64,000 nt of DNA from contig JABACO010000021.1 in assembly GCA_013339895.1 (NCBI GenBank), forward strand, positions 7,674,967-7,738,966, in the 5' to 3' direction. Source of the DNA: Ephydatia muelleri. Taxonomy: Eukaryota; Porifera; Demospongiae; Spongillida; Spongillidae. A model generated the notes under the pieces. That model saw only the letters and a list, made by a program, of their open reading frames with translations, was not told where the DNA came from and did not search any database. Made by a program: the position numbers and the translations under genes. This document shows positions 46,424 through 58,547 of the stretch, in pieces; positions within the stretch are counted from its first letter, which is position 1, and every line of letters starts with the position of its first letter.

Positions 46424-47230
46424 AGGGAGGCTGAACTCGAAAAACAAGTGCCCTTCATATCGAAGATAATCACTAGTGTAGACTACAGTTTTTTTTCATG
46501 CTTCGTTTGCGAGATATTCAACTTTTGCATACGAAATTAGTCATGTGACTACTGCGTCACTTGGATCCAATTATTAATTGGTTAGAAAACTATCATTCCC
46601 GTTCACAAATGGGTGTTTTCTGTGCCGTTAGTGGATGCTTCAGTACAGCTTACAAGCGCGACAACGGGATTTCGTTCCACCATTTTCTTTTAGGCAATGC
46701 TATTCTACTCAACCTTGTGTTCACAGTGGCTCGACGCGCTGGGCCTCTCGCTACCCATTAAGGAAAATGCGCGAGTTTGTAGCATCCACTTCTGCAAGGA
46801 AGATTTCGTTGGCGTTGAGGGTTACGCACCTTCGAAGCCAAAACTGAAGTCCGATGCTGTTCCATTGCTGTTACTGTTCAATGACCCAACCTTCTCACAG
46901 AAGAGAAAAATAGCTACTGCAACGGTCATTCCACAACTTGTGGCCCCGATTCTGTTCGGTTAGCTACGTATTTAGAAGTGTACTATTGAAGTTCTTTGTG
47001 TAGGTTCAAATGAGTATGGACATACCGCCATCATTAATAAGACTACAATACAACAATAATACGTTGCAATTAATAATTGGATCCAAGTGACGCGCTATGA
47101 CGCAAAACTTTGTATGTTTATATCTTTAAAAGTAAACAAGTTTTAGGTGTACGAATTGGACTACAAGCCAATCAGGTAGAGTACTTCCATTTAAGAAAAT
47201 AAAACAAATAACTGCCAGTTCAGCCTCCCT
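46424..47230 (+). mobile_element. Kolobok-like element, 807 bp, TTAA duplication
   Basis: TIRs AGGGAGGCTGAACT and AGTTCAGCCTCCCT are flanked by TTAA at 46420-46423 and 47231-47234. A second inverted pair, CACTTGGATCCAATTATTAA near 46557 and its inverse near 47070-47090, extends the symmetry. TTAA targets plus a THAP-type coding remnant fit the Kolobok superfamily (family knowledge). piggyBac also uses TTAA but lacks THAP. Confidence 0.88.
46609..46870 (+). pseudogene. THAP zinc-finger domain with one frameshift
   Basis: Reading MGVFCAVSGCFSTAYKRDNG and ISFHHF, then after a frame change near 46700 QWLDALGLSLP, VCSIHFCKEDF and YAPSKPKLKSDAVP. These give the C2CH pattern of THAP DNA-binding domains (Cys-x4-Cys, Cys-x2-His, then the A-V-P box). 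Position is internal to the TTAA element, so it is probably the DNA-binding part of its lost transposase. Confidence 0.85.
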
Positions 47231-48217
47231 TTAATGTATAATTTGCCTGTCCTGTTGCTGTAATAGACCACTGGTTTCTCTGTTCAGTCTAAAGGTTGCT
47301 GGTTCTTGTGTTCGACTGCTGTTTTGTCTGTATCTCTACTGGCCTCTAAGAGGTTAAAACCATGTAAAATAGACCTGTGATAATGTCTAGAGAGGCTGGG
47401 GTATTACTAGGATGGGAATGAGACTGGTCTATAGTGGTAAAAAGTACTAGGCTTGTGTATGGGTACACGTTCAAATGTCTGTTTGGGGAAAGGGAGAAGG
47501 TTAGGGGGTCAATCCACCTCATTTGACAAAGCAGATGGACAGCACCTTTCAGATTTTGATGCAACTTCCCATATATAGTTGTTTTCATATATAAGAAGAC
47601 ATTTGACCATTTATTACTTTAATAACCTTAATGGTTTAGGAGATACGCATTGCTGAACAATTAACCACGTTACTGATAAGCTCAACTTTGAAATGCCTTA
47701 GCTTTATCCCCACTTTGAACATAGTTGCATGTTTGACATCAAATCCAAGATCTTAGGATTTACAATCAATATATGATATGCATTTTGGAGGGAAGTCAAA
47801 GGGTTAAACATTAAATCAGTTTATAACAGAGATTTCACAAATACTGTCTAAAGAACGTTGATAGTCACCACTTTTTTTTTACCAGTGTGGATACAACATT
47901 GAACTTAGTGTTTTTGCAAAATAAAAATGTTGATTATGAATAACCCCTGAGAACCTCAAATGGTTTTATGTGCAACTGCCATTTTGAGTGGATTTAACAA
48001 TAAGTGTGGCTAAGTGGGTTACATAACATTCCAACCTCAGCAATCAAAACTATAATGTAAATTTTACATTATAGTTTTGATTGCTGAGGTTGGAATGTTA
48101 TGTAACCCACTTAGCCACACTTATTGTTAAATCCACTCAACATGGTAGTTGCACATAAAACCATTTGAGGTTCTCAGGGGTTATTCATAATCAACATTTT
48201 TATTTTTCAAAAACACT

Positions 48218-49313
48218 AATGTCTATTTGCATCCTGAAGTGTGTACAGTGGTACACAAATTACCCCATTCATTTTGTTGCATCATATCTCATACCAGGAG
48301 TGAGCATTTAACACAATTTTTGAAAATCTATACCCCCTGTGGTGATGCTAAATTGTGGCTAAACTTCTCATGAATATGCTAATTTTGGCTTATTGCAATA
48401 ACTGTTCATAATTCAGTTATCCACAGCACTACAGAACACTGCAAAAGTGAGAGATTTAAAAAACATGATGGGAGCATTCTCAATAAGTCAAATTTTATAC
48501 ATATAGTTTGTTTTGTATGTACATTACAAAAATGCTGTTTCTTTTGAGTAATCACTTTTACTTTCAAATGCTCTAATTTGTGTACACCTGTACACAAATT
48601 ACATTGCTTTACGTTAGTAGTATTATGCTTTCAAAAAAGTCTTGAAAGTCATAGAGGGCATGATATAGTAACTATGTATTGTGAAATTATTCATGTGGTT
48701 CTATCAAGAAAGTTTTGCAGTAAAATGTGTACAGGTGTACACAAATTAGTCCTATGTAGAAGAATGATGTTTATTGCAAAATAAATTCAAATTCAAATCA
48801 CTTATATGCATCCAAAATCAACAACAATGCAACTGACACTTCCTCTACCTATGCCTCCACAACTAGTACTCACACCTCCACTAGTACTCGCGCCTCCACT
48901 AATACTCGTGCCTCCACTAGTACTCACACCTCCACTAGTACTTGCGCCTCCACTAGTACTCGCGCCCCACTAGTACTCACACCTCCACTAGTACTCGCGC
49001 CTCTACTACTCGCGCTTCCGCCGTTTGTTCTGCGTTCTGCGTACACGCGCACCTGCTCTTCTCTCCATCAAAACCAAACGCTAAGATTTATTATTTTTTT
49101 GAAGTTTTATTTACTTTTCTAATTAGTTTAATTGACAGATAACAATCAATTTTTATTGTATGTTTAATTGACCATCTATTATTAATGTATTGTGTACTCA
49201 TGTATTGATTTTGGAGTTACAATTGTGATTAATTACAAAGATAAGGTAGGGTAAGTAATTTGTGCTCCCCTGTACACATATACCCTAATATGTGTACAGG
49301 TGTACACACGGAT
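48218..49313. mobile_element. 1.1-kb insertion with GTGTACA...TGTACAC palindromes
   Basis: It interrupts the palindrome arm. AACACTAA lies just before and after (8 bp). Ends share TATTTGCATCC in inverted orientation. Palindromes of the form GTGTACACCTGTACACAAATT recur near 48250, 48580, 48727 and 49293. No transposase. The 8-bp duplication suggests a hAT-type non-autonomous element. Confidence 0.75.
48846..49013. repeat. 18-bp minisatellite
   Basis: About nine copies of CCTCCACTAGTACTCGCG with variants. Confidence 0.95.
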
Positions 49314-49515
49314 GCAAATAAACACTAAGTTCATTGTTGTATCCACATCGTTAAAAAAAAAGTGGTGACTTTCAATCTACTCATTGAGGTATAATCATTG
49401 CTGAATTCTTGGTGTTAAGGCAGTGTCTTCATTATGGACCTTGTAACTTTTGGTTGCATATTGAACGATAACAAGTTATAAGGTGGAAAGCAATAGCACT
49501 GTTATGCTATTGCTT

Positions 49516-49668
49516 CCCACATGTCTACACTATGTGCATTAGTCTACACATGTCTACACTATGTACATTAGCCTACACATGTCTACACTATGTGCATTAG
49601 CCTACACATGTCTACACTATGAGCATTAGCCATCACATGTCTACACTATGTGCATTAGTCTACACATG
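49516..49668. repeat. 28-29-bp minisatellite
   Basis: About five copies of ACATGTCTACACTATGTGC followed by ATTAGCCTAC. There are no unique spacers, so it is not a CRISPR array. Confidence 0.93.
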
Positions 49669-49927
49669 TAAAATCTACACGAATCTCTCCTTAGAGGATT
49701 AATACATTGCTTTGCTACTTTAAATGCACGTATCACTGCCTTGTTGTCATCGTATGGATTGTCTGCAGCACCAAACGTAGCTATAACAGTGCTTAATTAG
49801 TTTCTAATCCAAAGGTTGCATTATAATGCTAGAGTGCGATAACTAATAAAATGAATAGACTTGAAAATCCAATGATCAGGAAGCAATGAAAATAATAAAT
49901 GCCATGTAGTAGACTTTGTCTCATTTC

Positions 49928-50142
49928 ATTCCTCCCTCCCTCCCTCCTCCCTCCCTCCCTCCCTCCCTCCCTCCTCCCTCCCTCCCTCCCTCCCTCCTCC
50001 CTCCCTCCCTCCCTCCCTCCCTCCCTCCCTCCCTCCCTCCCTCCCTCCCTCCCTCCCTCCCTCCCTCATCCATCCCTCCCTCCCTCATCCATCCATCCCT
50101 CCCTCCATCCCTCCCTCCCTCCATCCCTCTCTCCCTCCCAGT
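49928..50142. repeat. (CCCT)n microsatellite
   Basis: A tetranucleotide tract with occasional CTCC and CATC interruptions. Confidence 0.97.
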
Positions 50143-50149
50143 TTGTTGT

Positions 50150-50990
50150 CGTAGAGCAATCTTGATCCACCATCCTATCTTGTTGTAGAGCCATCTTTAG
50201 AGACAGCGAAAATAGCAGAACTAACTGAGCAAATTAAGTAGATGACTATGGAAGGTAAGTGATGAATGGTGTTAGGAATATAATTGGAAATTAATTGTAT
50301 TGATGAGATGAAACAATGAATATAATTGACTTGATAAAAGAAGTGATAACGTGATTTAATGAATATATGTATGTTAACGGTTTAAACACTAATAGCATTG
50401 CTTTGTTAATGTAAAATTAAACTTCATGGTTATAAATAATTTGAAATTTTGCGCTATTATCGTTGTAGTTATTTGACTTTTCAATAGGGAACTTTCAAGA
50501 AGCAGACCCAGCGATCTTGTAGTTATGTTCTAGAGAAATTAGATGGCTCGTATGATAACAAGCTTGCACACTTTAGCACACATGTATTGCCCTGTTCACA
50601 TATGCTATCAATGGCACCTGCTGTTTGCCACTGCTTTCGCTTTTTTGGCTGGCAAAAAGGAAGCCTTTGTTTAGTTTAGCGTTTAGTGTTTACACTGGCG
50701 CTATCATCCCATTAACTTTTCTGTTACACTAAAGCTTTAGATCACCAAGGTAACAGTGCAGTATCTGTTGGTGGGTACCAGTCACCATGACATATTTATA
50801 CATCCTTTGCGGTTATCAGCTACAATAATTTTGATGTAAAAATACGTCGTTGTCGTTAACAGTAATGGCAAAAGCCCTGCACATCCCTTTAGAGATGTAG
50901 ATGTAGTCTAAAAAGCATGCATTAGAACCTGTGTTGCTAAAGAGTGTACTGTTATCTTTGCAGCTACATTGCTACAGCAACACAGGGGAC
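50150..50990. other. No gene seen
   Basis: AT-rich sequence between two simple-repeat tracts. No coding signal. Confidence 0.5.
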
Positions 50991-50997
50991 AAGGATC

Positions 50998-51163
50998 CAC
51001 CATCCATCCAGCCATCCAGCCAGCCATCCATCCAGCCATCCACAGCCAGCTACATCCAGCCAGCCAGCAGCCAGCCAGCCAGGCCAGCCAGCCAGCCAGC
51101 CAGCAGCAGCAGCCAGACAGCAGCCAGCCAGCCAGCCAGCCAGCAAGCCAGCCAGCCAGCCAG

Positions 51164-51244
<81 letters not shown>

Positions 51245-51295
51245 AAGCCAGCCAGCCAAGCCAGCCAGCCAGCCAGCCAGCAGCCAGCCAGCCAG

Positions 51296-51331
<36 letters not shown>

Positions 51332-51506
51332 AGCCAGCCAGCCAGCAAGCCAGCCAGCCAGCCAGCACCAGCCAGCCAGCCAGCAGCCAGCCAGCACAGC
51401 CAGCCAGCCAGCAGCCAGCCAGCCAGCCAGCCAGCAGCAGCCAGCCAGCCAGCCAGCAGCCAGCCAGCCAGCCAGCCAGCCAGCAGCCAGCCAGCCAGCC
51501 AGCCAG

Positions 51507-51581
<75 letters not shown>

Positions 51582-51583
51582 AG

Positions 51584-51669
<86 letters not shown>

Positions 51670-51672
51670 AGC

Positions 51673-51713
<41 letters not shown>

Positions 51714-51758
51714 AGCAGCCAGCCAGCCAGCCAGCCAGCAGCAGCCAGCCAGCCAGCA

Positions 51759-51789
<31 letters not shown>

Positions 51790-51896
51790 AGCCAGCCAGC
51801 CAGCCAGCCAGCCAGCAGCCAGCCAGCCAGCCAGCCAGCAGCCAGCCAGCCAGCCAGCCAGCCAGCAGCCAGCCAGCCAGCCAGCCAGCAGCCAGA

Positions 51897-51957
<61 letters not shown>
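50998..51957. repeat. (CCAG)n tract, about 960 bp
   Basis: Tetranucleotide repeat broken at many places by a 3-bp step (CCAGCAGCCAG), which shifts frame. All six frames are open over long distances, which gives false reading frames of 300-470 codons. Confidence 0.98.
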
Positions 51958-51958
<1 letters not shown>

Positions 51959-52220
51959 TCCATCCATCCATCCATCCCATCCATCCATCCATCCAAGCCA
52001 GCCATCCATCCATCATCATCCATCCATCCATCCTCCATCCATCCATCCATCCATCCATCCATCCATCCATCCATCCATCCATCCATCCATCCATCCATCC
52101 ATCCATCCATCCATCCATCCATCCATCCATCCATCCATCCATCCATCCATCCATCCATCCATCCATCCATCCATCCATCCATCCATCCATCCATCCATCC
52201 ATCCATCCATCCATCCATCC
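51958..52220. repeat. (CATC)n tract, about 260 bp
   Basis: It follows the (CCAG)n tract directly. Nearly pure in the right half. Confidence 0.98.
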
Positions 52221-52436
52221 TGGTCATCAGGTTCATCTAGTGTGGTCATCAGGTTCACAATCTTTTGTTTCATCTAGTGTTGTGATCAATTCATCATATA
52301 TATCTTTAGGTTCATCTTCTGGATTTCATCTCCTATGTACCTGTTTATATTTAGAATGCTCATAGATTTAACATTTTGTATGTATATGTAGGTTCATCGC
52401 TTTCAGATGACTTTCAGAGTTTATCATTGACAGGTA

Positions 52437-53460
52437 TGGGTCATTCCATGGCTTTTCAACCTATACAACATCAGCGAGAAGAAAGTTATAACTTGGCAAA
52501 GTTGCAATTTTGAGGAAAAAATTTAATCATTCAGGAATGTTTATTTCGTAAACCATTGAAGTTATTTTAAATTCATATTTTACAAACAAATATACACATC
52601 AAACACAGACAGGTACGGTTCTACACTTTTTCGGAGAATGGCTCTGGCATTTGCTCTAATTAAGCAAATGCTTAAGTTGGAGAACAGGTTGAAAGAAGCC
52701 TGTGACTTTGGCAGGGACTTGTGGATTGCAAGCCGAGCAGCAACTTGTGCTAAAAACAATGAAGCCTCTTTACCCCAAGCCCCATAGGAATCAACTGCTA
52801 GAGGGGTTGAGACCCGCCTTAGAGCTGAACACTTTTCATCGTTGGCCTGGTGTTTCCTGCTCTCCGTTGCCTCAAGGACTGCACCAAGCGTTGCTCCCTT
52901 CAGCTAAAGTAGAAGGGTTAAGCGGTGAGACAACAGAGATGTCCAGGGCAACGAGCCTCCCATGGTTCCAATTCATTATTAAAAAAAAATTTGGGCTAAA
53001 GTTACTTTCATTTCAGGACACATATATATATGAGAAGTTGGACCAAAATGTAAAACATAGCGTCCAACTTTGGGTATATTTGGCATCAAAGCGATGCTCT
53101 TTATGTGTACTACTACAATATGATACATTTTTATCAAGGAGGTTAAAGGGTTAAATAATAAATGCGTCTATAACACGGTTTACAATATTGAGGTCACTTG
53201 CAGATTGATACTCAAACTTTTTTTTTACAAAAGGGAAGCCACCTATTGTCCTTATGTTTTTACAAAATAAAAAGTTGGAGTATCAGCTTGTTCTGGGAAC
53301 CAGATATGTTTGAACATTATGGACGCCATTTTTTTTCTACGCTGTTGTTTTTAGCACTAATGAAAAGTAAGTGCTGTTTACATACGTCACAAGTGGTATT
53401 ATGTAATAATCATCAGCTATCACCAGAGATATCTACTATCACAACTTAGGTTTTAAAAGT
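52437..53460. repeat. Possible relative of the 47.5-48.1 kb repeat
   Basis: It starts GGGTCATTCCATGG and contains AAAGGGTTAAATAATAAAT, GGTCACTTGCAG and GTTTTTACAAAATAAAAAGT, in the order seen from 47512 on (GGGGTCAATCCACC, AAAGGGTTAAACATTAAAT, TAGTCACCAC, GTTTTTGCAAAATAAAAATG). This suggests a diverged member of one family. The frame at 52702-53154 has no known domain. Confidence 0.45.
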
Positions 53461-53868
53461 ATAAATTTAAAAGAGCGCGCATCTTTTGGAGTAATGGGAG
53501 CACTGTTCAGGAAAGTATAATTAGCTTTGTATAATAGTATACTGCTTCAAACTGCATGTTGCTTCTTAATTTTGGATTGAAAGTAAAAGGCAGCTGGATA
53601 CTGATGTTGACCGGATGCTGATGTTCTTGCCCCTGGTTGTGATGTGAGCATAGGCGATTCCAATGTTGTTGATGGCGCAGATGTGAATCCGCCTAGTGCG
53701 GATGCAGGCCCGGATCCTTGTATTTTGAATCATGATGTACTACCGGTAGTACCAGTGGCCCTATGCAGATGTGCCGGTCTCAACTGAAGCAATGATGCCT
53801 TGTACAGCCTGTCGTGGAATCGTGGAAATCCCAGATTGACCCACTCTGCGGTCTCAACCACTGGTCGT

Positions 53869-54057
53869 GGATCCGCTCAATCACCCGTTTTTATTCACCA
53901 ACACACCGGTCGCCGCTCATATTCACCAGCATACCGGTATGCTGGTGAATATGAGTGGCATGGTGACCGGTGTGTTGGTGAATAAAAACGGGTGAAATGC
54001 CATATTTGGCCTCGTGTTCTCCTTCGATTGCTGGCAGTACATTGATTGAGCGGATCC
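53869..54057. repeat. Palindrome with GGATCCGCTCAAT outer ends
   Basis: The arms CACCCGTTTTTATTCACC and its inverse meet at CATACCGGTATG near 53937. The right arm has about 50 extra bases before the outer ATTGAGCGGATCC. Confidence 0.88.
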
Positions 54058-56707
54058 ACAAACTGTATGTGCATTGTTTAACCACAATAATGGTAATTTA
54101 ATCTCTTTCAGTCATAGTGCATGCTGTTGCAATTTTAGTAGCACAGTGTACATAATATAAACTTGTTTCGTAGAGATAAGTTATACCTGCAGGGTTCCTT
54201 GTATTTTTAATAGCAACACCCATATATTCAAGATCCTAAAATAGTCATAGTTTTAATAAATATCATCATAATTAGAATAGGTAAGCAATGAAGAGAATAA
54301 TTCGAATTATGTTATTACTCTGTCTTCAAATAAGTTTTATAATGAAATATGTGCTTGATTGTTGAGATTCTTTTCTCCATCATGAATAATGTGATTGCAA
54401 CAATAATACTGCTTAAACCCTTAACTCTGTAATTGCTAATTACATTTACACGCGTCAAACTTCTAAATTTGAAAAGTCCAAATGGGGTACGTCGCTTTCT
54501 GTGCATTTTGGGTGACAGTCATCGCTTTGTAGTGAGAAAGTAGACCATTTGCAACAGTATTGTAATTTCTGATTCTGATATGAAATAACGCCAGCTTCAA
54601 TGTTGTCAAGGTGACTTACACTGTGTTTTGATTGCCATCTTTCATCTGTTTCAAGCATTCGTTTGCTCATGTTTCTTTTAACAATCTAATGCCTAAACAC
54701 ACCAATTGGTGTAAAAAGTGAATAGATGCGTAATGCCGGATCACATAACAGGTACGTATGCATCAATGAAACGTTAATGTAACACAATTTTCTACGTTTG
54801 TAACGTACTACCTACGTAGAAAATTAAATTACGTTACGTTCGCGCGTAGATTTGTACATTATAAAGATACTGTCTTATTGAGGGTAATCATTGTAACAAG
54901 TAAAACACCATGTTTTGCACTGTGTTCGTACATTATGTAATGAGCAAGAGCGTGCTTTTTTAAAATACCTTTGTCCAATTGTCTCGCAAGCGCATGAATT
55001 GTTGCCTGGATATTGCATGGATATAATGGATTAACCAAATAAATCAAAATACAGGTGAGGCTGTGTTGCATGTTTTCTTTACTGACAATTGATCACAATT
55101 TTTCGAGTCTGCCATAATGACCCTACGAGCATAACTAAAACAGATATCTCTCGCTAAAGGAGTCAGGTTGGATAATGCTATCATGATTGATTGTAAGTAC
55201 ATTCAATGCCTGTAGTACAGCTTTACCATCTTGTGCGCTGCTGTTGTGAAGAAGACGCGGTTTCAGTTGTGCCCGACAGTCAAATCAGCAGGAGGAAAGG
55301 CGCTGAGGAAGCTGCTTGTACAGTGAAATGGGGGAAGGCATATCACCATGGTGAAATCATGGCTTCAGGTAAAAACACTGCGGTAACTATCAACCATGAT
55401 TTGAATGCCTCTCATTAGGGACAAAAAATGAGATGCAGCTACAGGAAGCAGTTTTTGTTCATGACAAGGGTGAAAAAACTGCCACCATCTACATCTATGC
55501 CTCAGCCACCACTACCACCGAGCAGACCATTGCCTACATTTACACTACCATCGACCTCAAATGTTGACTCCCCCAGATGTTTGCCGATTTGGGAGACATC
55601 TGCCATCCACCAAAATAGAAACAAGCCACCTTAGGCCTCTCAAATTGACAGTACAGCTCCACCACAATCTTACAGCCAAAAGCAGAATACACATCGTTGC
55701 TCTGAGTCCTTGCACACAGACGAACACATGCACACAGACATACATTCAGACACACACAGACACAGAGAGGAACACTTATGGACACATCTAGTGTGCATGG
55801 CAATGGATTGGTAGAGTGGGGTCAAACTATGGAATTGCATAGAGGAATGGTCAAGACCTTCGGTAGCCAGATTTTTATCACACACAGGTTAATACACACA
55901 TGCACTGAAGAACACAGAGTAACACACATACAGAAACCATGCAAATGTACACACAGAAATAATCATAACCACACAGAGACATGTTTTCCCACTGTACAAA
56001 ATCCACAGAGCTACACCAAGATGAAAACCACAATATGGGACGTGCATGGAATTGGACATCTTTTGCTACCCTCTGATTAACCAACTGATGTACTACAGGC
56101 TTAAAAAGGAAGCTACAGTGTACGTGTACTTAATCAAGCTCTTAAAACACAAATAGCTGATACTTTAGACACTCATCTGTTTAGGGCCCAGTTGGGTCTA
56201 GATTGACCATCCCAGTATTTAACTTTCGATCACTAATTGCGATCGAGCTGGCCAGTTTGTTAGCTCCTACAGAGCTCAAACTCAAAGTGACAAAATTTTG
56301 AATTTAATTCTTGTAATGCTATAACCTAGTGTGGCCATCTAGCCACTTGATTGATATGTATGACCCGTCGTTATTTGGTTGGTGTACTTGTAGCGATAAG
56401 CGTGTGTTTGCGCCTGTACATTTGCACTAGCAACTGGCACGTACATGTAATGAGAGCCATTGCCATAACTCATTGTGCGGTGCGTTTTGTTATCCCAAGC
56501 ATAGTGTGCCACTGTTGTGCTATTTGGTTTGCATCCTATTCTGCATTCATTGGCTGTACAAGTAACGTAATCGGTTGTATTGCACGCTGAGACTAGACTA
56601 GATGTGCATGAATGTATGGTAAGTGAGATGTAATAGATTGGATATGATAAGCTAAAGGTCTGCTTTGTGTAGTAGTACATTACTTGAACATTGAGCATAG
56701 TTATAAT
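54058..56707. other. No gene seen
   Basis: AT-rich with a CA-rich patch near 55705-55775. Small open stretches show no recognisable domain. One plus-strand frame at 55428-55634 is Pro-rich. Confidence 0.5.
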
Positions 56708-56846
56708 TAGCCTCGTCCCCAGGCCGTCAATTTAAGTTTAGGAAAAATGACGGCCTGGTACCTATTGCCACTATGTTAGTGCGCATGCGCTGGCCATTAC
56801 CTGAAAAACATGTAATCATATACTTAGCTTGTAAACCTTTCCGTAA
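56708..56846 (+). repeat. Left TIR with terminal hairpin
   Basis: It begins TAGCCTCGTCCCCAGG. Within it CCAGGCCGTC (56719-56728) and GACGGCCTGG (56749-56758) form a 10-bp stem. It matches the right TIR to CCTTTCCGTAA. The transposase-like ATG follows at 56943. Confidence 0.95.
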
Positions 56847-58547
56847 GCTAACTCATATCCAGTCTGCCTCGTTAAGGTTTTGTTTATGAATAAAATTAAA
56901 AACATCGCACACGTGACGAATTCATACGCGTATACGTATACCATGTCAAAGTCTTGTAGGATTTGTGACAGTGTTTTGTCTCGTACACATTATGTCGCAC
57001 TTGTTTCAAGGGAATCTTTGGCATCAGATCTTGCAAACAGGCTCAGCAAGGTTGCCGATGTCCCAGTGGTTTCTGATGGTTTGTCCAGGTTCATTTGCAT
57101 ACCTTGCAAAAACAAACTTATAGTATTTTAGAACAACAGCCAAGGCTACTTAGGAACGAACAAAGACCCCACTCTCATTACCTCTGGTAGTAATTCACAA
57201 GTCCAGGTCACAAATAAGAGAACTAAGGATTCAAGTGATCCGGGTGAACAAGAGATAGATGTGGTAGATGTCTCAAACGTTTCACAGAATCCTGTTGAAG
57301 GTATAAGTTGTAAATGAAAGTATTACATGAACTAGTCGCTAATAGCCTTACATTCAGGTGAAGCAAGCTCAGTGATTGACACACGTCAGAACAGCATGAT
57401 AGAGCAAGCTCAGTGATAGACGCTCTTCCACGTCAGAACAGCATGATAGATAGATACTACAGCTGTTTCTACATCAGTCAAAGTAAGCAAGTTATAATAA
57501 ACATCATACATGTACAATCATAACACATATAAAAACACAGATTTCAGTGTACTCACATACAAAAGGAACCGAAGTGATCGTAATTGTGAGTCCTGAGTTT
57601 GAAAAGGTTGCCAAGGCACTGGCTGGTGGCAACGCGAAGTCTATTTGCAGGGTTCTTTTTTGCCAATCCTCTACTTCGACAAGAGGCTGACAGGCTGTGT
57701 CCAAAGTGTCCAACATGGTCTACGAAGAGTGTTCCTTGTTGTGTGGAAAGAAAGCTCAGCCAGTGTCACTGTTCTGACATATGTCCCTGGAGCAGGCGGA
57801 GAGCTTCTCCTGGAGTGAGACCATTTCCGAGCTCAATTTGAAGGCACCCACACTTTCCACATAATACACAGTTCCATTGTCACACGCTCTGACACTAGGA
57901 ACAAGCACAAGAAAGTGGATTCACATTACCCAAGCATGTGCACAGCTGTGGCGATTCTGCTGAAGGAGCGCAATAAACAGATGTGTGGAGTGCAGTCCTA
58001 TATATCTAGTGCTCTCTTTTCCACTAGAATTCACAAGAAGGTGTGTGTGTGTGTGTGTGTACACGTGTATGTATGTGTATGTGTGTGTGGTGAATGTCAC
58101 ACATACACAACTGCATACATAAATGACAGTATAAATTTGTTTTGTACAGGCTTGGACAAAGCTGAATCATCTGAATGTCACTCTCAGCTACAATGCCATC
58201 CTCAGGCGAGTGGATGAAATAAATAAACAGCACACAAAAATGATGGATAAGTGGCTAAGTGAAGGGGCTTTCGTTAAGTTTGTTGGCGATAATGTGGACA
58301 AGCAGTTTAATGTACGCGATATCAGAAGTGACCATCATGCACAGCTTAGACACATGTTCAGCTTACTGGTAATCAAGGCTCGCATTCCACCTCCACCTCC
58401 TGCACTTCTGCCCGAGTTACCCACACAAAGCCTCACATCAGTCAAGGTAGACAGTTTTTTGCCATCCCTAGCAGACATGAAGGTCATCCAGCGTGACATG
58501 GAAGTGCTTGTTGGGAGAATCATTTGTGATTATATAAAGGACATGAG

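Larger units (their letters stand above)
46192..47512. repeat. Duplicated block, copy B, interrupted by the Kolobok-like element
   Basis: Same blocks and order as copy A (40739-41226). Removing 46424-47230 plus one TTAA restores collinearity: copy A reads TTGATGTATAATTTG where copy B reads TTAATGTATAATTTG. Confidence 0.88.
47862..49374. repeat. Long palindrome with one arm split by an insertion
   Basis: Left arm 47862-48061 and right arm 48063-48217 plus 49314-49374 pair around 48062 (CTATAATGTAAA / TTTACATTATAG). The match in the inner 150 bp is almost perfect. Arm sequence such as GTGGTGACT and TGTATCCACA reappears only after the inserted element. Confidence 0.9.

Noticed and set aside
46424-47230. 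piggyBac assignment from the TTAA duplication
   Set aside because: The element keeps a THAP-type domain, typical of Kolobok-like and P-like transposases and not of piggyBac.
49516-49668. Regular 28-29-bp repeats that might suggest a CRISPR array
   Set aside because: The repeats are contiguous without unique spacers, and the context is eukaryotic. The 18-bp repeats at 48846-49013 fail for the same reason.
50908-52365. Six reading frames of 85-473 codons
   Set aside because: Products such as [16 protein letters not shown] and IHPSIHPS come from (CCAG)n and (CATC)n tracts. No non-repeat domain is attached.
52702-53154. A 150-codon plus-strand frame
   Set aside because: No recognisable domain. 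It overlaps a region resembling the dispersed repeat at 47.5-48.1 kb.
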